This document shows positions 1-6,457 of a stretch of DNA of 11,167 bases, piece by piece. Position numbers and translations under genes: made by a program. The stretch covers positions 1 through 11,167 of the forward strand of contig SDVU01000720.1 of the NCBI GenBank assembly GCA_016256075.1, in the 5' to 3' direction. Each line of letters opens with the position of its first letter. Position 1 is the first letter of the stretch. This DNA is from Dictyocoela muelleri. Taxonomy: Eukaryota; Microsporidia. A model generated the notes under the pieces. That model did no database searches, was not told the DNA's origin, and worked only from the letters and a program-made list of their open reading frames with translations.

Positions 1-69
1 TTTTTATTTTTTTATTTTTTTATTTTTTTATTTTTTTATTTTTTTTATTTTTTATTATTTTTTATTTTT
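1..69. repeat. T-rich heptamer/octamer repeat
   Basis: Runs of six to eight T separated by single A, repeated from the window edge. It is low-complexity DNA that leads directly into the 21-bp tandem array and has no coding content. Confidence 0.9.
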
Positions 70-170
70 TCCATTCTTTTATGAAATTTGTCCATTCTTT
101 ATGAAATTTGTCCATTCTTTTATGAAATTTGTCCATTCTTTTATGAAATCTGTCCATTCTTTTATGAAAT
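70..170. repeat. 21-bp tandem array, five units
   Basis: Five head-to-tail units beginning TCCATTCTTT lie at 70, 91, 111, 132 and 153. The second is 20 bp, the fourth has one T-to-C change, and the last is cut after TGAAAT. Near identity implies recent expansion. The array ends 7 bp before the left arm of the foldback at 178. Confidence 0.95.
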
Positions 171-177
171 ACCCTGT

Positions 178-304
178 AAACTCAAATATTCAATTATTCA
201 TATGCAGGCCACTATTATAAGCAGATTAAAAAAAGCACTGCACACTGTTTTTTTAATCTGCTTATAATAGTAGCCCGCATATGAATAATTACACATTCGA
301 GTTT
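178..304. repeat. foldback element, 57-bp inverted arms
   Basis: The left arm (178-234) and right arm (248-304) are reverse complements over about 57 bp with a handful of mismatches. They surround a 13-bp spacer (235-247). The best-conserved core is ATTATTCATATGC and TATAATAG/AGCAGATTAAA. As RNA or single-stranded DNA this would form a long hairpin. The 11-mer AGCAGATTAAA from the arms also occurs at 416-426, inside the LTR-like region, so the two may share an origin. No target duplication is obvious. Origin unknown; a small non-autonomous DNA element is the likeliest reading. Confidence 0.85.
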
Positions 305-382
305 ATATATCTTTTTACGTAATTTTACAGATTTTTTCATTTGTTTTCACCGTTTTTTTTTCAAATTTTTTATTTTTAAGGG

Positions 383-720
383 TGTCAGAACCCCGGGTGG
401 GAACCCAATTCGTATAGCAGATTAAATAAAATTAGATATAAACATAAGATGGTATGTCTCGAATTTAATTTTGTTGAAAAATTGCCGGCGCTCCTACTCA
501 GTCTCTCGAATCCTTTAACGATCCTATATAAAACGAAATAAAGAAACAGAAAGGGGTATTGGCTAAATATATCCTAATTTTCTGAAAGAGTTTTTTTATT
601 TTATAACAATCGTAAAAATTATCAGTATATATATTTTTGAATCAATAAAGTTCGATTCGATTAAAGATTTTTTCTTTTATTATTTTTTTTTTATTTTTTT
701 TATTTATTTTTTATTCATCA
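383..720 (+). mobile_element. possible solo LTR (fossil, weak call)
   Basis: A 338-bp stretch with TG at the left end and CA at the right, more GC-rich at its left edge than its surroundings. It holds a TATA-like box (CCTATATAAAA, near 523) and, about 120 bp further on, AATCAATAAAG (near 643), a polyadenylation-like signal. That order of promoter then polyadenylation signal between TG and CA is how LTRs are built. Against it: there is no clear target duplication, the terminal inverted bases are minimal, and no partner LTR lies in the window. Its strand is opposite to the neighbouring Ty3/Gypsy fossil, so it would belong to another insertion. Confidence 0.25.
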
Positions 721-724
721 GAGG

Positions 725-750
725 TAGAATTTCTCAGGTGAGAAATTCTA
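725..750. repeat. perfect 12-bp-stem hairpin
   Basis: TAGAATTTCTCA (725-736) is followed after two bases (GG) by its exact reverse complement (739-750). It lies between the LTR-like region and the low-coordinate edge of the Ty3/Gypsy fossil. Role unknown; it could be a termination structure or an element end. Confidence 0.8.
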
Positions 751-769
751 GCTAAGATCCGCATTTTAT

Positions 770-2625
770 CGATAATTTTCCAAATATCTATTAATTGATA
801 AATTTCCGTTATATTTCATTTATAATTTGGGTTTTTTATTTTTTATTATTCTGTTAAAAATACTATTTTTTCAATAATTCTTTCTAAAAAAATGGTCAAA
901 CAATTTGATATTCATATGAGTTTCTGAAGTTGTTTTTTGTTTTTATAAGGGCTTTTTTTGCAAAGTTCTAGTTTTTCAATGTTGAGAAAATAGATGCTTG
1001 GCGTTATGTGGTGGCTAATATATTTATTTGAGTTTTAAAGAAAAAACGTTTATCGATATTTATTAACAACCCATGTTCTTGTATTTTTTTTAACAACTTC
1101 TATTATTCCATTATGAAGGTTTCTTATGTCGGTGCTGTGAATTAAAATATAATCTTGACAAATTTACCAAAATTCATGTCACCAAGAATTTAGGGCATCT
1201 TTCTACAAAGGTTCCAGGAGCGTTCGTTTGATGAAGGGCATCCTTATGAATTCATATTGTTCATTTATAATTATAAAGCTGATATATTTAGTCGAATTAA
1301 AACTCAAAGGAATCTGATGATATCCCATTCTAAGATCGATGGATCTAAATATTTTACCATCAGATAATTCGGTAATTGAGTCGGTTTTCTTTTTTTTGGT
1401 GGGGGGGGGGAAATTTTTTGATTAAAAAAAATAAAATTGTAAGGTGAATTTCTTGCGATTAAAAATAAAATTAATTTGGTCCTTGTCTTTTGTAATTTAA
1501 AATTGTATTTTATTTTGAATAGGGTCATTTTTTCTTTAAGATCGAGCAATCAAATATTTAAAAAAACACAAGATTGCTCGATCTTAAAGATAAATTAACC
1601 CCCTTGCAAATAAAATACAATTTTAAATTACAAAAGACAAGGACTAAATTAATTTTATTTTTAATTACATGAAATTCTCCTTACAATTTTATTTTTTTTA
1701 ATCAAAAAATTTGCCCCCCCCAAAAAAAAAAAAAACGACTCAATTGCCGATAATTCAGCTAAACACTTGTAAATATTAGAGCATGTGAACACCTTTTTTA
1801 TTGTGTGTTTTTTTATTGTGTTATATTCTACTGCCAATCTCAATAAGCTTTTATTTTTTGGGAATGAAAAAGGCAGGTTCACAATATTTCGATTCGACTT
1901 TTGTATGATTTTGTTTTTTTTTTCTAATTTATCAATAAATTTTTGGCCTCGCATATTAATGCAAATGTAACAGGATATTATCTTGTTTTCATAATAGGTT
2001 TTGTAAATTATACAATCTAATCTCGTTTAGTGTATATTGAATTATTTTATTTTGCTTATTTATGCCTTTTATTTTGCTTTTTATATCATTCTTCTGGAAA
2101 ATTAACAATGCTTCATTCGAAACCTTTTCGGATTTATCAATTACAAAGTTTATACTCATCCCTGATAATTGTATTGAATTTGTATGTAAGCATACAAGGC
2201 TTGGTTATATCAAAAAAACATTTTCTTTCAAAATATCTATTGGGAAAGATTCGACTACAATAAACTCGATGTTTAATTTTGCACTGTGAATTTCTGAGAT
2301 TAATATTTGGTTTATAATTTTAGAATTTAATATAATAGATGTATTGGAGGCAGTTTTGAGTAAAATTAGATCTATTTTTATTCTTTAAGATTAAACCTTT
2401 TGAGTGAATCTTTTGAAATGATACAATAATTTGCCCCGGTGTCAATAAAGCTCTTTCCAGTAAAATTAATTAATATAAAATCTAGATATGATAGATTTTC
2501 TCTTTTATTTGGATTTTTTAACATTATTTTTTTGAGAATCTTTACTTAAATTTTTCAATTTAAAACATTCATTTGTATCACGAGTTTCTGTTTCATGATA
2601 CAGGGCTCTTAATAGTTATAGACTC
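770..2625 (-). mobile_element. Ty3/Gypsy-like retrotransposon fossil (gag tail, protease, RT)
   Basis: A broken copy read on the minus strand, 5' side at high coordinates. Parts, in element order: the end of gag with a Cys-containing tail (about 2625-2480); a retroviral-type aspartic protease marked by a DTGA active-site motif (about 2460-2400), with further protease-like sequence down to about 2200; and reverse transcriptase. The RT is seen as an N-terminal block with the PAFFIPKK-type motif (about 1960-1760) and, beyond a foldback insertion, the GYHQIPL palm block (about 1330) and later palm/thumb blocks to about 770. RNase H, integrase and flanking LTRs are not seen. These motif blocks and their order fit Ty3/Gypsy, not Ty1/Copia. 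It carries many breaks (well over five) and no long open frame, so it is old and inactive. The foldback at 1371-1748 inserted into the RT part. Confidence 0.8.
1371..1748. mobile_element. 378-bp foldback element inside the RT fossil, 8-bp target duplication
   Basis: Two long inverted arms, 1371-1551 and 1572-1748, face each other across a 20-bp AT spacer (1552-1571). Tips read GGTAATTGAGTCG against GGCAATTGAGTCG, and the innermost 18 bases of each arm are a perfect match. GATAATTC occurs immediately outside both tips (1363-1370 and 1749-1756), an 8-bp target duplication that fixes the borders. An 8-bp duplication is usual for hAT and for IS1595/ISXO2-type transposases, but the tips do not match the ISXO2-like element of this window. 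The arms carry a run of ten or more G (left) answered by a run of C then A (right). There is no coding capacity; open frames here are by-products of the arms. Confidence 0.85.
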
Positions 2626-2878
2626 AATTTTTCAAGGTTATCGACCTCTTTTTTTAAAGTTATAGACTCCATTTTCCAAACTTATAGACCTTTTTCCAAA
2701 CCTATAGACACCCTTTTTATAAAGTTATAGACCTATTTTTTCAAAGTAATAGATCCATTTTTTTCAGAATTATAGACACATTTTTCAAAGTTATAGATCT
2801 ATTTATTTCAGACTTATAGAAAAATTTATTGACTTATAAACACATTTATTTCAGACTTATAAACACATTTTGCCAGTG
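2615..2878. repeat. degenerate 22-bp minisatellite, about 12 units
   Basis: Units built on TTATAGACNCATTTTTCAAA start at about 2615, 2637, 2659, 2681, 2701, 2724, 2746, 2769, 2790, 2813, 2833 and 2856. Spacing varies from 20 to 23 bp, so it does not keep a reading frame. The units have diverged individually, unlike the arrays at 70 and 8450, so this is the oldest of the three. It begins at the high-coordinate edge of the Ty3/Gypsy fossil and may have grown from it. Confidence 0.85.
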
Positions 2879-2905
2879 TTATATAGATGACCTTAGAAAA
2901 TTCGG

Positions 2906-2946
2906 ATCATGCTTATTATATCCCCGGGGGATATAATAGGCATGAT
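2906..2946. repeat. 20-bp-stem hairpin with G/C tip
   Basis: The arm ATCATGCTTATTATATCCCC (2906-2925) and the reverse complement at 2927-2946 differ at one position, and that pair is wobble-compatible. A single G is left between the arms. The CCCC/GGGG tip stands out in this AT-rich setting. It follows the 22-bp minisatellite after about 28 bp. Function unknown. Confidence 0.85.
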
Positions 2947-2993
2947 ATTAAAAATTTAAAAAATTTAAAAAATTTAAAAAAATCTAAAAATGT
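2947..2993. repeat. AAATTT-type 10-bp tandem repeat
   Basis: About four copies of a 10-bp AAAAATTTAA unit, directly after the hairpin at 2906-2946. Open frames across it on both strands are artefacts of the repeat. Confidence 0.7.
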
Positions 2994-3112
2994 ATTTAAA
3001 AACGTTAAAAAGGCTTTTTTTCCAATTTGTACGTATTTTTTTATTTTAAACACCTTATGTTGGTTTTCTTCATACATATCCATCATTAGTCTTCTTGTAC
3101 TTATTGATAGAC

Positions 3113-3220
3113 ATGTATGAAGCAATCCCTCACAATTTTTTTCATGGTGAATTAGACGATATTCATAAAGAAAATTTAGTTCATCAGCGGGTTAGACCAA
3201 CCCATCCCTCAGATTTGTAA
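3113..3220 (+). other. short unassigned ORF, 35 codons
   Basis: An ATG-started frame of 35 residues whose composition (His, Pro, Asp, Arg; ending RVRPTHPSDL) is unlike the Lys/Ile/Asn/Phe-rich noise around it. The frame is open upstream from 3050. There is no recognisable domain and no CCC start signal. It could be the tail of a decayed gene or element, or chance. Confidence 0.2.
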
Positions 3221-3294
3221 GTCATAATTAGTGAATCATAGATTATGTTTCTTATTTCAAATAAGCTTTAAATCTCAAGATAAATCCATATATA

Positions 3295-3408
3295 TATTAT
3301 TAATAATAAAAAAAATCGGGGATATATAAACCCTTACCAAATTTGGTGCTTCACACAAAATTTAGTAAAGATCTATATATATACATTCGTTTTTAATTAT
3401 TAATAATA
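3295..3408. repeat. imperfect foldback with about 55-bp arms
   Basis: The arms 3295-3348 and 3354-3408 pair across a 5-bp loop (CTTCA). The inner 17 bp (3332-3348 with 3354-3370) differ at three positions, two of them wobble-compatible. The outer part pairs TATTATTAATAAT with its counterpart. It looks like a small decayed foldback element. It is followed directly by the pyrimidine-rich tract at 3418. Confidence 0.65.
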
Positions 3409-3415
3409 CAGTCAT

Positions 3416-3470
3416 CCCCGCTTTTTTCTACCCGCTTTTTTTTCTACCCCTCTTTTTTTTCCACCTTTTT
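3416..3470. repeat. pyrimidine-rich tract with C-C-G/T-run units
   Basis: About four imperfect units of 14-17 bp of the form (C)CCGCTTTTTTCTA on the plus strand, nearly pure C/T. It is strand-asymmetric, sits between a foldback and a SINE-like copy, and has no coding content. Confidence 0.7.
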
Positions 3471-3487
3471 AAAAAAAATAATCTTAT

Positions 3488-3945
3488 ATATATTACATGC
3501 TGACAACATCCATAGCTGCAAACCCGGAGAGCTGTCACCTACCTTGATTCTGCGACCTTTGATTCTTGTTGTTCCGATAATACGTCACTTCCTAAGCTAC
3601 CAGAAGCCTAGCTGTATAAGCGATTTTCGTTTGATCATTGACCCAGCAGGATACAATTAATTAGTGGCTTTTGATGAATTTTTAATTTTCACTACTTTTT
3701 GTCGAGATGTGTCGCAGCACTCATTCCCACACCTAAGAGAGTCCCTTCTGCTTCATTGTCATATTAGACCAAGTCTTAATCAGCTATACCACCAATGAAA
3801 CAAATTTATATTACGGCTATAGTTCTATAGTGATTGAGGACTTAATGAATTTCTCAATTATTTATTAAAATGGCCATAAAATAATTCGAACCCCGATACT
3901 TAAATTTTACATTCAAGAGTGTTAATCACTGAGCTATCTAGCCCC
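3488..3945 (-). mobile_element. SINE-like element copy 1, tRNA-derived head
   Basis: Read on the minus strand, it begins (3945) with a tRNA-like head. An A box TAGCTCAGTGA lies at 3936-3926 and a B box, GGTTCGAATT, near 3893-3883. Between them is an anticodon-arm-like segment, CTTGAATGTAAAATTTAAG. The body continues to the far end GTCAGCATGTAATA (near 3491). The whole length aligns with copy 2, giving the same size of about 458 bp, but copy 1 lacks the CCCGCTGACGTCACTC segment next to the B box. The D-stem does not close and the anticodon loop is too long, so this is not a working tRNA gene. No clean target duplication is visible. Pol III transcription from the internal boxes is inferred. Confidence 0.75.
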
Positions 3946-4137
3946 GAATATTTTTTTAAATACAAATTAATTGTTTTAATAAAAATTATTTTTTTTACAC
4001 TCAAAAAGTTAAATCAAGATAACCTTTTATCTCCTAAGATAGTAAAATCTAATAATTATATAAAATTCTATAAATAAACAATTTAAATAGTCATAATCAA
4101 CTATTATACAAAGATTTCCATTATCTTTTTGAAAGTG

Positions 4138-4149
4138 TATAAACCCTCC
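4138..4149 (+). promoter_or_regulatory. TATA plus CCC start-site motif
   Basis: TATAAACCCTCC lies directly before the ATG at 4150. A C-run touching the start codon, often with a TATA-like element, is the known start-site signal of microsporidian genes, which have very short leaders. The motif recurs before 5850. Confidence 0.5.
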
Positions 4150-4428
4150 ATGAAAATTACTAGACTTTTAAAAATCAAACAAAGATTAGAAAAATTGAGA
4201 AAAACATTCGAAATTATAAAAAATGCAACAAATAATTATATATTCATAAAACAATCTGATTATCTTTTTAGAGAGGCTAAATTTGAAAATACAGCAATTC
4301 TTAAACTTAATGATTCATTATACCTTAAAACATCTCGTTTAAATATTTATAAAAAAATTTATAATGAAATTAAAAAACAAGAATCGGAAATAGACGTGAT
4401 ATCAAACAGTAAATTTATGAAATTATAG
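4150..4428 (+). CDS. small coiled-coil protein, possibly prefoldin-like
   Basis: 92 residues. The ATG at 4150 is chosen because the CCC start motif touches it; the frame is open upstream but has no earlier ATG. Residues 1-30 form a basic amphipathic helix (KIKQRLEKLRKTF). Residues 38-65 (DYLFREAKFENTAILKLNDSLYL is the core, given here by position 38-60) have the alternating pattern of a beta hairpin. Residues 66-88 form a second helix. Helix-hairpin-helix with a Thr after the first strand is the plan of alpha-class prefoldin subunits (PFDN3, UXT), cytosolic co-chaperones for actin and tubulin. By eye the N-helix resembles the PFDN3 segment before its hairpin, but the C-helix is much shorter than in known PFDN3. 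An AATAAA at 4440 follows the stop by 11 bases. Fairly sure it is a real gene; prefoldin is a tentative call. Confidence 0.5.
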   Translation: MKITRLLKIKQRLEKLRKTFEIIKNATNNYIFIKQSDYLFREAKFENTAILKLNDSLYLKTSRLNIYKKIYNEIKKQESEIDVISNSKFMKL

Positions 4429-4872
4429 ATTTATAAAGCAATAAATTAATTTATAAAATACCATCATTGATCTTTTTATTTATTTTAGTGTAAAAAATGA
4501 AATAATTTATCAAGAATCATTTATTTTTAGTTTTTGAGTTGCTTATAAAATTTTTATAAAAAATTTAATCCTGAAAGAAATAAAATAAATCTATAAAATA
4601 AATTTAACATACCTATAGACACACTTTTATTATCATTTTTATATTTTTTTAAAAAATATGTTTAAATCTTGAATATTTATACTCAAGAAACGTAACTAAT
4701 AGGTCTTCAAAATAATTTTGATGTAGTCTCAGGTATAATATAACCGATGATTTTATTCAATTGTAAATTTTTATTTTTTAATGACTAGATTTTTAAATAG
4801 ATAATATTTTGAAAATGAATTCTTTCGATTGAAGTCTTTTTTGAATTATATTTTAATATGGAAAAATTCTGT
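4429..4872. other. gene-less stretch
   Basis: AT-rich spacer between the 92-residue gene and SINE-like copy 2. Only the AATAAA at 4440-4445 is a recognisable signal, a plausible polyadenylation site for the upstream gene. A few short open segments on the minus strand (about 4690-4860) show no domain and no start motif. Confidence 0.5.
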
Positions 4873-4885
4873 TTTTTAAGTATTA
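4873..4885. repeat. target-site duplication, left copy (13 bp)
   Basis: TTTTTAAGTATTA, identical to 5344-5356. It borders SINE-like copy 2 on its low-coordinate (element 3') side. Confidence 0.85.
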
Positions 4886-5343
4886 TATTATTACATGCTG
4901 ACAATATACATAGCTACCTACCCGATAAGATGTCTAAAACCGCGCTCTTTAGACTTTTTGTTCTTTGTGTTCCGATAAATCGGCACTTCTAAGTTACCTA
5001 GAGGCCTAGTTATATACGCGATTTTCGTTTTATCATTGACTCAGCAGAATCCAGGTAATTAGTGACTTTTCATAAATTTTTATTTTTCAATACTTATTTT
5101 GACGAATGCTTCGACGAACTCAGCCTCACAACTAGAAGAGACACTTCTTCTTATTTATAAAAGATTAGACCATTTCTTAATCAGCTATACCACACTTGAA
5201 CAACTATATATTACTACTATATTTTATAGTTTTTGTCCGATTAATGTAAATCACCCATTATTATTAAAGAGTGACGTCAGCGGGATTCGAACCTCGATAC
5301 TTAAATTTTACATTTAAGAGTGTTAACCACTGATATATCGGCA
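4886..5343 (-). mobile_element. SINE-like element copy 2 with 13-bp target duplication
   Basis: A 458-bp body framed by a perfect 13-bp direct repeat, the signature of target-primed insertion by LINE machinery. On the minus strand the tRNA-like head is at 5343-5265: a degenerate A box (ATATCAGTGG, near 5336-5327), an anticodon-arm-like CTTAAATGTAAAATTTAAG, and a B box GGTTCGAATCC (5292-5282), then CGCTGACGTCACTC. The rest is a tRNA-unrelated body ending GTCAGCATGTAATA. There is no poly(A) tail; the 3' end is TAATA-like. It aligns along its full length with copy 1, and at its start with copy 3. A 72-codon open frame inside it is incidental. The autonomous partner that mobilised it is not in the window. 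Confidence 0.85.
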
Positions 5344-5356
5344 TTTTTAAGTATTA
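5344..5356. repeat. target-site duplication, right copy (13 bp)
   Basis: TTTTTAAGTATTA, an exact repeat of 4873-4885, directly beyond the tRNA-like head of SINE-like copy 2. Confidence 0.85.
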
Positions 5357-5461
5357 ATGATTTTTATGAATTAGATGGCCTATTTTTTTATATTTTAAAA
5401 AATAGGGCTTTATATTTAATTCAAAATATTTTGCAATAATGGTAATGAAATATATTCTTAA

Positions 5462-5746
5462 ATTTTAAATGATGAATTTGATCAAGTTAGGCATTGTAAA
5501 TTTCGAAATAATTTAATATTTATAATGTATATTTGATAACATACAATATTTTTTGATAAACGAAAATATAAATTTCAGCAAAACCATAGAGGTTATTAAA
5601 AGTAATAATTCCTTATTCTTGATTAGGTGTTTAAAAGACATGAATTTTGTATGCAGCTGGTCTTGAGTAACTTAGGAGTGTTGTATATTTTTAACATTGA
5701 TAAAGTTATTAAAAAATGTGACTACAGCTCTCTAGTTGAACAATTT
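5462..5746 (+). pseudogene. possible decayed host gene, unassigned
   Basis: Three overlapping open segments on the plus strand: 5462-5533 (phase 2), 5526-5663 (phase 0) and 5627-5746 (phase 2). Each reads with mixed, protein-like composition, for example NDEFDQVRHCKFRNN, KTIEVIKSNNSLFLIRCLKD and KVIKKCDYSSLVEQF, unlike the homopolymer-rich noise nearby. Moving from one to the next needs a frame change each time, as in a gene broken by two indels. A start could be upstream of 5462 or absent. No family was recognised. It lies between SINE-like copy 2 and the 64-residue gene, in the same orientation as both host candidates. Chance is the alternative. Confidence 0.25.
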
Positions 5747-5839
5747 TAAATATTGATAATGTGTAATAATATTTTAGAAAAAAATTTCTTAAATAAATAA
5801 AAAAATGCAATTAGATTTAATAAATATAAATTATTTTTA

Positions 5840-5849
5840 CTTAACCCTC
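5840..5849 (+). promoter_or_regulatory. CCC start-site motif
   Basis: CTTAACCCTC lies directly before the ATG at 5850 and closely matches AAACCCTCC before 4150. It decides the start: an upstream in-frame ATG at 5805 lacks the motif. Confidence 0.5.
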
Positions 5850-6044
5850 ATGGAGACTATTGATTTAAAAAAAATTATTGTTGAATTATTAGATGAAAAT
5901 AAATATCTAAAGAGAACAATATTTTCTCTAAAAAAGAAAATAAAAAGACAAAAATTTAGAATAAAGTTAAAAATTATGAGACGTGAAATTATGATGAAAT
6001 TGAAAAAATCTCGTATACGCAATCAAGATGTTAATCATAAGTGA
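5850..6044 (+). CDS. 64-residue basic coiled-coil protein, unknown function
   Basis: 64 residues, started at the ATG touched by the CCC motif and not at the in-frame ATG at 5805, whose extra 15 residues (rich in Asn, Tyr, Leu) look like leader DNA. Residues 1-22 are acidic to neutral with regular hydrophobic spacing (LKKIIVELLDENKYL). Residues 23-58 are extremely basic (KKKIKRQKFRIKLKIMRRE and on) with heptad-like Leu/Ile/Met. The profile is a short coiled coil with a basic tail that could bind nucleic acid or ribosome. It has no signal peptide, membrane segment or zinc ligands. No family was recognised. It could be an N-terminal fragment of a longer protein, but it ends with an ordinary stop and no continuing frame was seen. 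Confidence 0.45.
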   Translation: METIDLKKIIVELLDENKYLKRTIFSLKKKIKRQKFRIKLKIMRREIMMKLKKSRIRNQDVNHK

Positions 6045-6297
6045 TTTTTAATTATAAAAAGTTTATTTTGGTTTTAGCTTAAATTGTCCGTTTTAGTAAC
6101 TTTAAGAGATATTATGGGAAAATTTATATATTTTTATTGATAATTTATATATTTAATTTTTAAACCTAAATAATTTTTATGAGATAAAAATGTTAGAGGT
6201 TTTATTTTAAAAAAATTCATGTTAATTGCAATTTATTTAAAAAATTAAAATTCTTTATTTAAATTTTGTCGTTTCTTTCTAATTGGGCAAAAGGCCC

Positions 6298-6337
6298 AAT
6301 TCGTCCAAAACGTCACATTCGGCCAAAATGTCACATT
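6298..6337. repeat. MULE left terminal inverted repeat, conserved core
   Basis: Pairs with 7932-7972 over about 40 bp with few mismatches. Contains two GTCACATT units 18 bp apart (6312 and 6330). Confidence 0.85.
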
Positions 6338-6457
6338 ATGTTAAGAAAATATGATGCTTATCATTTTTCCAATTTATAAAATAAACTTTAAAGTTTGTTT
6401 TCGGTTAATTTTAAAGTTTATAAAGTCATTAAAGCGTTCAATTTAAATTTTTTTTAT

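Noticed and set aside
70-170. CRISPR array
   Set aside because: The units are contiguous 21-bp tandem copies with no unique spacers and no cas genes nearby.
2030-2289. Two overlapping plus-strand ORFs of about 75 codons
   Set aside because: They are antisense to the protease region of the Ty3/Gypsy-like fossil, which is recognisable on the other strand.
2887-3125. Overlapping ORFs of about 70-77 codons on both strands
   Set aside because: Driven by the hairpin at 2906 and the AAATTT repeat at 2947; the Leu/Lys/Phe periodicity comes from the repeat.
5099-5317. 72-codon plus-strand ORF
   Set aside because: It lies wholly within SINE-like copy 2, antisense to it; no domain and no start motif.
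5805-5849. Longer start (ATG at 5805) for the 64-residue gene
   Set aside because: The CCC motif touches the later ATG at 5850, and the extra 15 residues look like untranslated leader.
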